Of a stretch of DNA of 64,000 bases, positions 1 through 8,416 are shown one piece after another. Under the pieces are notes generated by a model. That model was not told where the DNA came from. It searched no databases and saw only the letters and a list, made by a program, of their open reading frames with translations. The position numbers were made by a program, and so were the translations under genes. How positions within the stretch are numbered: the first letter of the stretch is position 1; the number at the start of each line of letters is the position of its first letter. Origin of the DNA: an uncultured Clostridia bacterium (GTDB lineage: Bacteria > Bacillota > Clostridia > TANB77 > CAG-508). Location of the stretch: NCBI GenBank assembly GCA_947627185.1, contig CANQVF010000004.1, positions 1 through 64,000 on the forward strand, in the 5' to 3' direction.

Positions 1-662
1 TTTTATTTAGTCTATTAGATAAAAAAATAGAACTACAAAAACGAAAAATTGAAGCCCTTAAGATATATAAAACAGGATTAATAAAAAGATATTTTGATTG
101 TAAAAATGGGAAAAAGGTAAAAATAGGTGAAATACTCGAAGAATTTACCCAAAAAACAACAGAAAATAATCAGTATGATGTTATTTCATCAACGAAAGAT
201 GGATTATTTTTACAAAAAGATTATTTTAATAGAAGTATAGCTAGTGAAGATAATAGTGGTTATAAAATTTTGAAAAAGTATCAAATTGTTATTAGTCCAC
301 AAAATTTGTGGATGGGAAATATAAACTATAATAATAAATATGAAATTGGAATTGTTTCACCATCATATAAAGTTTTTAATATAAATAAAAAATTTAATAA
401 AGATTATGTTTCATATTTATTAAAAACAAATAAAGCAATTTATTATTACACCATAAACTCAGAGCAAGGAGCAAGCATAGTAAGAAGAAATTTAAATATA
501 GAATCTTTTTACGAAATAAATTTTATAATCCCAGATATTGTAGAGCAAGAACAAAAAGGAAAACTAATAAATAAAATATCAAGTAAAATAGAAAACGAAG
601 AAAACAAGTATAAAATGCTAAATAAATTTAAAAAGGGATTATTACAAAAGATGTTTATATAG
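1..662 (+). CDS. hsdS: Type I restriction-modification specificity subunit, C-terminal part (5' end outside window)
   Basis: The reading frame is open from the window edge (first full codon at base 3) and stops at 660-662, so only about the last 219 residues are present. HsdS gives DNA target specificity to the HsdMR restriction and methylation complex in the cytoplasm. The visible part has the expected order: the end of a first coiled-coil spacer (KKIELQKRKIEALK followed by a YKTGLIKRYF segment), a second target-recognition domain containing ISPQNLWMGN, and a final conserved spacer helix ending in KMLNKFKKGLLQKMF, a typical HsdS terminus. The two spacers resemble each other, as usual in this family. 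HsdM and HsdR would lie upstream and cannot be seen. The gene stands beside a Hachiman-like operon, which fits a defence island. The family call is strong; the target sequence cannot be predicted. Confidence 0.85.
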   Translation, partial: LFSLLDKKIELQKRKIEALKIYKTGLIKRYFDCKNGKKVKIGEILEEFTQKTTENNQYDVISSTKDGLFLQKDYFNRSIASEDNSGYKILKKYQIVISPQNLWMGNINYNNKYEIGIVSPSYKVFNINKKFNKDYVSYLLKTNKAIYYYTINSEQGASIVRRNLNIESFYEINFIIPDIVEQEQKGKLINKISSKIENEENKYKMLNKFKKGLLQKMFI

Positions 663-731
663 AGTGGCTTTTGGCTGCTCTATATTGCTATATTTGAAAA
701 AGTAGTGTAAAATGATGACAAGAGGTAAAAG

Positions 732-1100
732 ATGTATAGTGATAAAGTAAGAGAATATTTTAAAAATCCAATTAATATGGGAATAATGAAGAATGCAGAT
801 GTAGTAGGAAAAATTGAAAATGAAGTATGTAGTGATGTAATAAAAATTTATATTAAAGTTAATTCTAATAATATAATTGAAGATATAAAATTTGAAGCAA
901 AAGGATGTCCACCAGTAATTGCATCCTGTTGTGAATTAACGAGATTGGTTAAATGCATGAAAATTGAAGAAGCACTAAAAATTAATGAAAAAATAATTAT
1001 TGAAAATTTAGAAGGATTACCTAAAGAAAAAGAACATTGTGCAGAATTAGTAGTAAAAACTTTAAAAAAAGCTATATTAAATATTAAGAAAAATTTATGA
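732..1100 (+). CDS. NifU/IscU-like iron-sulfur cluster scaffold protein
   Basis: This is a 122-residue protein with the three-part cysteine pattern of NifU N-terminal/IscU scaffolds: C33-S-D35, C59 in KGCPPVIASCC, and H102-C103 in KEHCAEL. In the family these residues hold the nascent 2Fe-2S cluster, which is then passed to apo-proteins. The first motif is CSD rather than the commoner CGD, and there are extra cysteines at 66, 67 and 74, so it is a divergent clostridial-type member. An AGAGG-like ribosome site precedes the ATG. No cysteine desulfurase or SUF gene is adjacent, and the neighbours are hsdS upstream and an HTH-Fic gene downstream, so context adds nothing. The N-terminal YSDKVREYFKNPINMG stretch is characteristic of the family. 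The specific partner is unknown. Confidence 0.82.
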   Translation: MYSDKVREYFKNPINMGIMKNADVVGKIENEVCSDVIKIYIKVNSNNIIEDIKFEAKGCPPVIASCCELTRLVKCMKIEEALKINEKIIIENLEGLPKEKEHCAELVVKTLKKAILNIKKNL

Positions 1101-1221
1101 GATTTTGATATAAATAATAAATATCTATAATAGAAATATTTTAATAATATAAAAATAAAAACTTTCTTTTTTGGAAATAATATGATATAATAATAGTATA
1201 CCAAAAAGGAGAGTTTTTATT

Positions 1222-2154
1222 ATGTTAGGAGAAAAAATAAAATTATATAGAGAAAAGAAAAATATGACTCAAAACGAAATAGCAGAGATTTTAGGTGTTA
1301 AAGCTACTACGGTATCTAAATATGAAGCTGGAACATTGGAACCCAATATTGAATCAATAAAAAAATTGTCAGAAATTTTTGGAATAACTATAGATGAATT
1401 ATTAAAAGATGAAGGTGATTTTGATATTTCAAAAATAAATATACTAGAAATCTTAAGAGAACAAAAAAATATGAAATTAAAAGGTAATCTATATCATAAT
1501 ACTCAAATTATTTTTGCATATAATACAAACCATATAGAAGGCAGTAAATTGACAGAAGACCAAACGAGATATATTTTTGAAACAAATTCAATTTTGTTTG
1601 AGGGTGAAACAGTAGCTAGTGTAGATGATATATTAGAAACAGCTAATCATTTTAAATTAGTTGATTATATGCTTGATATAGCAGATAAAGATTTAACAGA
1701 AGATATAATAAAAGAATTTCATAAAATTTTAAAAGAAGGAACTATGGATAGTAGAAAAGAATGGTTTATGGTAGGAGAGTATAAAAAAGTAGTCAATGAA
1801 GCTGGAAATATAAAAACATCAACACCGAGTCAAACACCAAAAGATATGGTTAAATTAATGGAGTGGTATAATTCATTAAAACAAATAACAATAAAAGAAA
1901 TAATAGAATTTCATTTTAGATTCGAGAGAATACATCCATTTCAAGATGGAAATGGTAGAGTTGGAAGAATAATTATGTTTAAAGAATGTCTAAAAAATAA
2001 TATAATTCCTTTTATTATTTTAGATAAAGATAAATTATTTTATTATAGGGGCTTGAAAGAATACAAAAATGAAAAAGGTTATCTAATTGATACATGTTTA
2101 AATGCACAAGATCAGTATATAGAAATGATTAGATATTATACTGGAAATAAATAA
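1222..2154 (+). CDS. HTH-Fic protein, first gene of a Hachiman-type operon
   Basis: This 310-residue protein starts with an XRE-type helix-turn-helix (about 1-62, MTQNEIAEILGVKATTVSKYE) followed by a Fic domain. The Fic catalytic motif HPFQDGNGR is complete at 238-246; in the family its histidine drives AMP transfer from ATP to a target hydroxyl. A TNHIEG segment at 102-107 fits the (S/T)xxxE(G/N) inhibitory motif, so activity is probably self-restrained. The start has a good AAAGGAG site. Only 20 bases separate it from hamA, so it is probably co-transcribed with the nuclease-helicase pair. Inference: it may regulate the operon through the HTH, or act as an extra effector released on infection. 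Fic proteins are not a standard part of Hachiman. The domain call is firm; the role in defence is inferred from position. Confidence 0.85.
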   Translation: MLGEKIKLYREKKNMTQNEIAEILGVKATTVSKYEAGTLEPNIESIKKLSEIFGITIDELLKDEGDFDISKINILEILREQKNMKLKGNLYHNTQIIFAYNTNHIEGSKLTEDQTRYIFETNSILFEGETVASVDDILETANHFKLVDYMLDIADKDLTEDIIKEFHKILKEGTMDSRKEWFMVGEYKKVVNEAGNIKTSTPSQTPKDMVKLMEWYNSLKQITIKEIIEFHFRFERIHPFQDGNGRVGRIIMFKECLKNNIIPFIILDKDKLFYYRGLKEYKNEKGYLIDTCLNAQDQYIEMIRYYTGNK

Positions 2155-2174
2155 AATAAGAAATGGAGTTTTAA

Positions 2175-2969
2175 ATGTTAAAATATTTGAAAGGATTATC
2201 TAAAAAAGAAAGTATAATGACACATGAAGGAAAGAATATAGATATATATGAATTGCATATTAGTAAAGATGAAGAGATTTTAAATGAATGGGCACATCAT
2301 TTTAGAAAACAGTATTGTGATGATGATAGTATAGATAAATTAGTAGAAGGTACAGGAATGAGTAAACAAGAATGGCTATTAGCTAATAAATTCCCAAGTG
2401 ATAAAGTTGCACCAGGACCATCAACAAGAGCAGGAGATTTTGGAGAATTATTAATTGCTGATTATATAGAATATATTCATTCATATTATGTACCTAGAAC
2501 TAAATATTCAAACAAGACTAATCCAAATACATCCCAACAAGGTTCAGATGTAATTGGATTAAAAATGGGAGAAAAAGAAAATGTAAATGATGAATTATAT
2601 GTTATAGAGGTGAAAACTAGAGCTAGCAAGTGTATAGAAAAGGAAAATAGATTACAAAAAGCAATAGATGATTCAAGTAAAGATATAGAGAGATTAGCTT
2701 TTTCATTATCTGCTATGAAACAAAGATTGATAGAATTAAATAAAGAAAATGAAAGTAAAATTGTACAGAGATTTCAAAATGATGTAGATACACCATTTAA
2801 AACAAAATATGGAGCAACTGCAATATATACAACTGAAATGTTAAATTTAGAAAAAATAAGAGAAATAAAAGTAATAAATGAAAAAAATTTACTAAACTTA
2901 TTTATAATACACATTGATAATTTAATGAGTTTTATCCATGAATTGTATAGGAGGGCAAGTATATGCTGA
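2175..2969 (+). CDS. hamA: HamA-like (DUF1837) PD-(D/E)XK nuclease of Hachiman defence
   Basis: This 264-residue protein has the arrangement of a restriction-like nuclease: E91 in GDFGELL, D125 in QQGSDVIG and the E145-x-K147 pair in YVIEVKTRA. These match the PD-(D/E)XK core of HamA. HamA is known as the DNA-degrading effector that pairs with the helicase HamB. The stop overlaps the start of the next gene by 7 bases, implying translational coupling and a stoichiometric complex. The start at 2175 has a GGAG site; an internal ATG at residue 15 is possible. The C-terminal third (TEMLNLEKIREIKVINEKNL) is less distinctive. The identification as HamA rests on the motifs plus the helicase partner. 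A profile search against DUF1837 would settle it. Confidence 0.78.
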   Translation: MLKYLKGLSKKESIMTHEGKNIDIYELHISKDEEILNEWAHHFRKQYCDDDSIDKLVEGTGMSKQEWLLANKFPSDKVAPGPSTRAGDFGELLIADYIEYIHSYYVPRTKYSNKTNPNTSQQGSDVIGLKMGEKENVNDELYVIEVKTRASKCIEKENRLQKAIDDSSKDIERLAFSLSAMKQRLIELNKENESKIVQRFQNDVDTPFKTKYGATAIYTTEMLNLEKIREIKVINEKNLLNLFIIHIDNLMSFIHELYRRASIC

Positions 2970-5900
2970 TAGGAAATACATCTCAATATTACAAAAAGCT
3001 AACTAGTGCTAATGCAAAAATGGAAGAGTATGATATTGATAATAATGAAAGAATAGCCATAGATAAACCAATAGAAAAAGTATTTTTGACTGCAATAGGT
3101 ATTATAGGAGAGATATCAGCTAATATTCAGAGAAATGAGAATGCGATAAATCTAATTTTAAACACAAATAGAGAAAAACTATTATTTTCTGCAAAATTTA
3201 TAGAAGATTATAATAATGGAAATATAAATGTTAAAAATAAAAATTTGTACTTAATAATTTCTGCTGTAGCATATTATTTGGCTAATAATATAGGAAATTC
3301 TAAAGTTTTAATTAATAAAATAAACACAGATGAATTAGATTTAAATATAAATGGATTAGATTATGCAATAGTAAAATTACTAAAAGACGAATTTGATACT
3401 AGTGATGAAGAAAAATATCAAGGCAAATATTTTTCGCATTTAATAGATATGAAAAAAAAATTAGAGAATTTTTTAAAATACTATTATATAAGTTATTATG
3501 ATGAAAAAAAGAAATTTAGAACAGAAGTATATAAAGAAGGAAGTGATGAAGAACTACTTTTTGCTGATATTTTTTTGACAATATATGATTTAAAGGTTAA
3601 GAATTCTTTTATTAATTTATCAAACGAATATATTAATATAGAAAATGATGAATTCAAACGAAAACTAATAGAGAACAATAAAATAAAAGAATTATGGCCT
3701 TCACAAAAGAATATTGGAGAAAATGGAGTATTTAAAGGTAAATCAGCAGTGATACAATTACCAACGGGGTCTGGAAAAACAAAATCATTAACAATATTAT
3801 TATCTACATATTTTTTACATACTTCAAAGAAACTTGCTGTGATTGTTGCACCTTTTAGAGCACTTTGCAGAGAAATTACTAATGATTTAATGAATGATTT
3901 TGGAAATAATGATAGCATAAAAATAAATGAAATGAATGACATATTAAATGAAGAAAATTTATTTACATTCGGAAATGATGCAAAAGCAGTAATAATACTT
4001 ACTCCAGAAAAGCTTACTTATATACTAAAAAAGCAAAAGGAAATTATAGATGAGATAGGATTAATAATATTTGATGAAGGACACATATTTGATGAATGGA
4101 AAAGGGGAATTAATTATGAGCTCTTAATATCTAATTTAAAATTATTACTTAATGATGATACTCAAAAAGTATTAATTTCAGCAGTTGGGTCTAATTTAGT
4201 GACAATTAATAAATGGCTAAATGGAATAGAAGGTGTAACAATAAAAAATAACCTAATTAAGTCAACAGAAAAAAGTGTATGCTTTATAAATTGGAAAAGC
4301 ATTGGAAATAACTTATATGGATATTTAAATTTTTTAAATCCCTTAAATATGGAATCAGAATTTTATGTGCCTAGATTAATTAAGAAATCATTATTAAATA
4401 GAAAGATTGGAGAAAGAAGCGATAAATATTTTCCATCAGTAGACCTTAAGAGTTTGAAGGGAGAAGATACTGATATTGCTATATATTTGGGAATAAAACT
4501 ATGTTCTAAAGGCTCAACAATAATATTTTGTGGAACAAAAGCAACTGCAAGCAAAATTCTTAAAAGAATATTAGATTTAAATGAAAGAAAATATGATATA
4601 AGTAATTTTAAAAAAACTACTAATACAGAAGAGCTAGAAAAATTATGCTACATAATTAGTAAAAATTACGGAGAAGAAAATGAATATTTTAGTGGAGCTA
4701 AGCAAGGAATATTTGTGCACCATGCAGATATTTCGAATGGAATAAAAATATCTTTAGAGTATGCAATGAAACATAAATTATTATCTTTTTTAATATGTAC
4801 TTCAACATTAGCACAAGGTGTTAATTTGCCAATAAAATATTTAATTATGAGTAGCATTTATCAAGCAGGGAAATTAATAAAAACGAGAGACTTTAACAAT
4901 TTAATTGGTAGAGCAGGTAGACCAGGAATGTATACCGAAGGAACAGTTATATTTTCTGATCCTCTTGTGTATGAACTTAAAGATTATGGAAATTATAGCA
5001 AATATAAACATAGATGGAATCAATACAGAAATTTGATAATGAATACAGGAGAATCAAAGAATATTAGCCTACTTATGGAAATGAACGATAATACTATATT
5101 AGATATAATAAATGAATGTTATAAGGGAAATAAGGAAAAAGCTTTATCGGAATATCTATTGTCATTTAAAGAAAAAGAAAGGGAAAAAGAAAAAATTAGA
5201 ATAAATAATATTCTAAGTCTATTAAGTCCAATAGAAAATTTTATAATGGGCTATTTAACGGAAGAAAATCTAGAAAACAATAAGGAGAATATTGAAAAAA
5301 TTGCTGCAGAAACATTAGGATATTATTTATCTAAAGATGAGCAAAAAGAAAATATAGTAAAACTATTTATGATAATAGCAGAGTTTTGCATAAAAAAGGC
5401 TGCTACACCAGAAAAAAGATATTTATATAGTAAGAATATATTTGGAGTTGAAGATAATGAAACTATTGAAAATTATATAAATAAAAATATGGAAAAAATT
5501 ATAAATAGTAAAGAAACCGATGAATTATTTGATAATTTATATGATCTAATTAAAGGCTTAAAGCAATACGATGAAGAAATTAAAGAAATATCTAAACTAT
5601 GGATAAACGGATATTCATATAAAGCAATAATAGAAAATAATAGAAACTTAGAGATAAATGATTTTTTAAAAATTTGTAATAATGTAATTAGTTATGATAT
5701 GCCGTTAGTTGTAAGTGCAGTACAAGATATTTTAAAATCTAAAATAGATAACAGTTATATATTTGGTGTATTTGATTTGCTTTTAAAACAACTAAAATAT
5801 GGAATAAAGTCAGAAGTTGCAATAAAAATATATGAATTAGGATTTTCAGACAGAGAAGTTGCTAAAGAATTAGAATGTTATGTAAATAACAATTTTTGTA

Positions 5901-6022
5901 TGAAACCTAATATATACAATGTTAAAGATCTATTATTAGAATCAAAACAACAAATATTAGAAATTTTAGACAAATATCCAAGTGTATTTAAATATCAACT
6001 AGAATTATTAGAAAATAAATAA
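2963..6022 (+). CDS. hamB: HamB-like Ski2-type superfamily 2 helicase of Hachiman defence
   Basis: This 1019-residue protein has an unremarkable N-terminal region of about 240 residues and then a superfamily 2 helicase core. Motif I (LPTGSGKT) is at 266-273, motif II (DEGH) at 371-374, a QGVNLP-type motif V lies near 617, and motif VI (LIGRAGRPG) is at 647-655. The DEGH box and GRAGRPG are typical of Ski2-like helicases. In Hachiman, HamB senses and translocates along DNA with HamA held in check until damage or phage DNA is met. Size, gene order and the 7-base overlap with hamA all fit. The last 300 residues are alpha-helical with no motif I recognise. A bidirectional terminator follows immediately. 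The helicase family is certain; the Hachiman label is strong but depends on the pairing. Confidence 0.83.
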   Translation: MLIGNTSQYYKKLTSANAKMEEYDIDNNERIAIDKPIEKVFLTAIGIIGEISANIQRNENAINLILNTNREKLLFSAKFIEDYNNGNINVKNKNLYLIISAVAYYLANNIGNSKVLINKINTDELDLNINGLDYAIVKLLKDEFDTSDEEKYQGKYFSHLIDMKKKLENFLKYYYISYYDEKKKFRTEVYKEGSDEELLFADIFLTIYDLKVKNSFINLSNEYINIENDEFKRKLIENNKIKELWPSQKNIGENGVFKGKSAVIQLPTGSGKTKSLTILLSTYFLHTSKKLAVIVAPFRALCREITNDLMNDFGNNDSIKINEMNDILNEENLFTFGNDAKAVIILTPEKLTYILKKQKEIIDEIGLIIFDEGHIFDEWKRGINYELLISNLKLLLNDDTQKVLISAVGSNLVTINKWLNGIEGVTIKNNLIKSTEKSVCFINWKSIGNNLYGYLNFLNPLNMESEFYVPRLIKKSLLNRKIGERSDKYFPSVDLKSLKGEDTDIAIYLGIKLCSKGSTIIFCGTKATASKILKRILDLNERKYDISNFKKTTNTEELEKLCYIISKNYGEENEYFSGAKQGIFVHHADISNGIKISLEYAMKHKLLSFLICTSTLAQGVNLPIKYLIMSSIYQAGKLIKTRDFNNLIGRAGRPGMYTEGTVIFSDPLVYELKDYGNYSKYKHRWNQYRNLIMNTGESKNISLLMEMNDNTILDIINECYKGNKEKALSEYLLSFKEKEREKEKIRINNILSLLSPIENFIMGYLTEENLENNKENIEKIAAETLGYYLSKDEQKENIVKLFMIIAEFCIKKAATPEKRYLYSKNIFGVEDNETIENYINKNMEKIINSKETDELFDNLYDLIKGLKQYDEEIKEISKLWINGYSYKAIIENNRNLEINDFLKICNNVISYDMPLVVSAVQDILKSKIDNSYIFGVFDLLLKQLKYGIKSEVAIKIYELGFSDREVAKELECYVNNNFCMKPNIYNVKDLLLESKQQILEILDKYPSVFKYQLELLENK

Positions 6023-6075
6023 AAACAGAGAAAAAGAGAATATAAAAATGGAAATCTCGTTTTTCTCTGTTTTTA
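6021..6075. terminator. Bidirectional terminator between hamB and a convergent small gene
   Basis: An inverted repeat pairs AAAAACAGAGAAAAAGAGA with TCTCGTTTTTCTCTGTTTTT (one bulge), giving a long stem with A-rich and T-rich flanks. It sits between two convergent stop codons, so it can end transcription from both sides. Confidence 0.85.
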
Positions 6076-6082
6076 TTTGTTC

Positions 6083-6376
6083 CTAAATGTTAAAACATCC
6101 ACCCATCAGCTGCACTCCATCACAAAACCCATTCCTATAGTACTTTTCATTCCAATAAATAAGATAATCCATAAAATTTTTATCAAGCTCATCTAGCTGT
6201 TTTTGAACATATTTCTTATTTTGTTTAGGAACATTTTTCAATATTTTTTCGGATATTTCATCAAAACATATACAATATTTTTTGTCTTGAGGAGACATGT
6301 CACAAAAAGTAGTTTCCTCTCTAAAATCTAACCAATCTTTTAAAATATCATCATTAACTTCTCTTAAATTACTCAT
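6083..6376 (-). CDS. Small cysteine-containing hypothetical protein
   Basis: This 97-residue protein on the minus strand has an AGGAGG-type site just upstream of its ATG (complement of 6383-6390). It is soluble, acidic, has no membrane segment, and carries five cysteines spread through the chain, including a C-terminal FCDGVQLMGGCFNI. The segment YWNEKYYRNGFCDG reads like a conserved motif of small proteins of phages and integrative elements, but I cannot name a family. It is convergent with hamB and lies next to an intergenic stretch that contains a tRNA fragment, which fits accessory or mobile DNA. Coding is supported by the clean ribosome site, normal codon use and the terminator at its 3' end. 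Function is unknown. Confidence 0.7.
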   Translation of the reverse strand: MSNLREVNDDILKDWLDFREETTFCDMSPQDKKYCICFDEISEKILKNVPKQNKKYVQKQLDELDKNFMDYLIYWNEKYYRNGFCDGVQLMGGCFNI

Positions 6377-7086
6377 AAAATAACCTCCTAAAAATTAAAA
6401 TTTTGTAAAATAAAAATTTGCCACAAGAGTTATAAATCCACGAACATCCGTGTACTATCACTTGGGAAAAAGTTGGGAAAAAACTTCTCAAAAAATGCCC
6501 TAAAAATGCACAAATGTTCTATAAGTAAAAACTCTTGTGAGTATTAAAATACCAACAAAAACTCTAATTTTCTTAAAAGGTCAAAAAGCCGTAAACCGTC
6601 GCTCATAACCCGAAGGTATTAAGTTCGAGTTTTATCCCACAACCAAACCTATATTGCTACATCTAACTAAGTTGTAACGATTTTTTATATTCTTTGATTA
6701 GTTTACAGTAATACTTAAAATTGCATTTTTATATCAAACTAAAAAACTGGAGAAATATATCTCAAAAACTATTGATATTTCTTTAAAATTCAATAAAAAA
6801 TATAAGAAACCAATAGTATTTTTTATTGTTAAAAGTTTAATAATTTATGAAAAAATTCTTCGTTAGTAGTATAATAGTATCAAGTTTTTTTATGTAATAT
6901 CTATATATATTAAAAAGAATATAGTATTATATTGCAAAAAAAATAAACTATATAGTATACTTAATAAAATAGTTTAAATAAGAGTTTTGTTATGAAAATA
7001 ATATCAAAAGATAATTAAAAGCAAGATAATGATGTATAAATATTTACAGAATTATTTTACTTTTTATATTTTAAAAGGAGAATTAA
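6377..7086. other. 710-base intergenic region without a convincing gene
   Basis: No open frame with a ribosome site was found here. The left part (6417-6590) carries short repeated GGGAAAAA tracts (near 6463-6485). A fragment resembling the 3' half of an initiator tRNA is at 6596-6645. The right part is very AT-rich and probably contains the promoter of the gene at 7087. This looks like a scar of integration or excision rather than a regulatory region. Confidence 0.5.
6596..6645 (+). other. tRNA-fMet-like 3' fragment, candidate attachment-site remnant
   Basis: The sequence reads like a tRNA from the anticodon arm onward: a CAT anticodon in CGCTCATAACCCGAAGGT, a T-loop GTTCGAG, and an end in CCCACAACCA. 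CTCATAACCCGAAG is the usual anticodon region of initiator tRNA. The 5' half and the matching acceptor strand are absent and the T-stem is imperfect, so it is not a working tRNA. Integrative elements often insert into tRNA 3' ends and leave such duplicated fragments. Confidence 0.5.
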
Positions 7087-7746
7087 GTGATAGTAAAAGG
7101 TATTTTTTATAAAAGTTTAGAAGAGAATCCAGAAGAGCCAGAAAATTACTGTATATTAGTTAGAAGTGAGTTTGAACACGATTTTGATTCGGAAATAACA
7201 GTAAAGGGTTTTATATATTATGTAATTAATAAATTTTGTTACAAATGTGATTACGATGATGTATGTTGTGAAATGCTCTCTTTTTTTAAAAAAGAATTTG
7301 AAAATAGATTTAATTTAAATACAAAAAAATTAAATAAGAGATTAATAGATATTTTTCAATATAGAATAAAAAAAGGTAAACCGATTATTATGATAGATTG
7401 TCCAGAATATTTGGGCGGTGGATGTTGGGGAGAATCGAATGGACTTAGATACTATATTAAATCTAATGAAAGTATTCATATGTATGAACCACATGTTCAT
7501 GTTCAAACTTTTTCTAGTGAATATAAAGATAGATTTAAAATTATTGAATGTGAATTAATGGAAACCCAAAATAATAGTAAGCCTTTATCAAATAAATATA
7601 GAAAACAAGCAATTAGTTTTATAAAGGAAAAACAAATATATTTTATGGAAAAATGGAATGAATATACAAATTGTCCTTTCATAATAGATATTGAAAGATA
7701 CAAAAGCACTGGAATTGTAAAATTTATCCAAAATTCCAAATGTTAG
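7087..7746 (+). CDS. Hypothetical soluble protein with a PHVHVQ motif
   Basis: This 219-residue protein starts at GTG, placed 8 bases after an AAAGGAG site. There is no signal peptide or membrane helix. It contains a cysteine cluster (CYKCDYDDVCC, about 55-65), a glycine-rich CPEYLGGGCWGESNG segment near 102-116 and MYEPHVHVQ near 134-142. The last helix (FIKEKQIYFMEKWNEY) recalls the end of small DUF4160-like proteins, which also carry a PHxHV motif, but the match is too weak for a family call. It lies in the accessory stretch between the tRNA fragment and the PH-domain gene, as a single-gene unit. Function unknown; coding is well supported. Confidence 0.68.
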   Translation: MIVKGIFYKSLEENPEEPENYCILVRSEFEHDFDSEITVKGFIYYVINKFCYKCDYDDVCCEMLSFFKKEFENRFNLNTKKLNKRLIDIFQYRIKKGKPIIMIDCPEYLGGGCWGESNGLRYYIKSNESIHMYEPHVHVQTFSSEYKDRFKIIECELMETQNNSKPLSNKYRKQAISFIKEKQIYFMEKWNEYTNCPFIIDIERYKSTGIVKFIQNSKC

Positions 7747-7872
7747 TTTTGATTACAAGTTAAAAGGTACAAAAAAAGTGTAGATTTTTATGATATTGAT
7801 TTGGTTTTATAACATATTTAGAAATAATACGCAAATTTTAGCAGTTTTATTATTTTTATAATAAATATATTG

Positions 7873-7881
7873 TGATATAAT
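7873..7881 (+). promoter_or_regulatory. Extended -10 promoter of the PH-domain gene
   Basis: TGATATAAT at 7873-7881 is an extended -10 element (TGnTATAAT) about 30 bases upstream of the gene at 7910. No good -35 lies at the usual spacing, which is common for extended -10 promoters. Confidence 0.5.
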
Positions 7882-7909
7882 TTAAAAAAAATTAAAGGAG
7901 GATATTATT

Positions 7910-8299
7910 ATGCCAAGTATTTCATCAGGAATAAATACAGATTCTAATTTTTTAAATCTTAGAGAAATTGATATAAAAGAAGTACGTCCAGAAGTAGAAA
8001 AACTATTAGTAGAGGGAGAAAAAATAAAATGTGCTTTTAAAACTATAAGAGATCAAGTTATTTTTACTGATAATAGAATTTTTGTAATAAATGTAAAAGG
8101 AGTATCAGGTAAAAAAATTGCTTACTTTTCTTACCCATATTCTAAAATTCAATATTATGGGATTGAAACAGCTGGAATTTTAGATATAGATAGTGAACTA
8201 TTATTAACTTTTAGTAATGGACATATTTTGCAATTTGATTTTAAATCAAATGTAGATATTAGAATGATTAATTCATTAATATCAAAATATGTTTTATAG
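7910..8299 (+). CDS. Bacterial PH-domain protein
   Basis: This 129-residue protein is almost entirely one bacterial PH-like domain. The order is an amphipathic start (LREIDIKEVRPEVEKLLVEG), a strand-rich core with FTDNRIFVINVKGVSGKK and FSYPYSKIQYYGIE, then a closing helix (MINSLISKYVL). Such stand-alone PH proteins (bPH_1 type) are cytoplasmic oligomers of largely unknown role, sometimes stress-linked. An AAAGGAGG site precedes the ATG. The gene is monocistronic, with its own extended -10 element upstream and a strong terminator after it. Nothing in the neighbourhood points to a partner. The domain call is good; the function is not established. Confidence 0.78.
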   Translation: MPSISSGINTDSNFLNLREIDIKEVRPEVEKLLVEGEKIKCAFKTIRDQVIFTDNRIFVINVKGVSGKKIAYFSYPYSKIQYYGIETAGILDIDSELLLTFSNGHILQFDFKSNVDIRMINSLISKYVL

Positions 8300-8337
8300 T
8301 TTAAAATAAAAAGTAGTATGAGAAATTATATAAACAA

Positions 8338-8380
8338 ATTAACCAAAAAGTGCGTGGAAACACGCACTTTTTTGGTAAAA
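8338..8380. terminator. Strong bidirectional terminator
   Basis: AACCAAAAAGTGCGT and ACGCACTTTTTTGGT form a long stem around a GAAA-type loop, with A and T tracts on the two sides. It separates the PH-domain gene from the convergent DUF1385-like gene. Confidence 0.9.
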
Positions 8381-8416
8381 AAAATTTTTAATTGGTACTT
8401 ACTTTGGTATTAGATG

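Noticed and set aside
657..686. Hairpin ATATAGAG/CTCTATAT after hsdS as a terminator
   Set aside because: The stem is short and no T run follows, so termination cannot be supported.
848..1204. Minus-strand open frame over the NifU-like gene
   Set aside because: It is a shadow of the plus-strand gene with its cluster motifs. It has no ribosome site, and its hydrophobic composition comes from reverse reading of AT-rich codons.
3765..3767. CGG in the hamB Walker A region as a further shift site
   Set aside because: It is out of frame (ACG GGG). The same check removed other cgg triplets such as 1310, 12387, 15074, 23135, 37637 and 62458.
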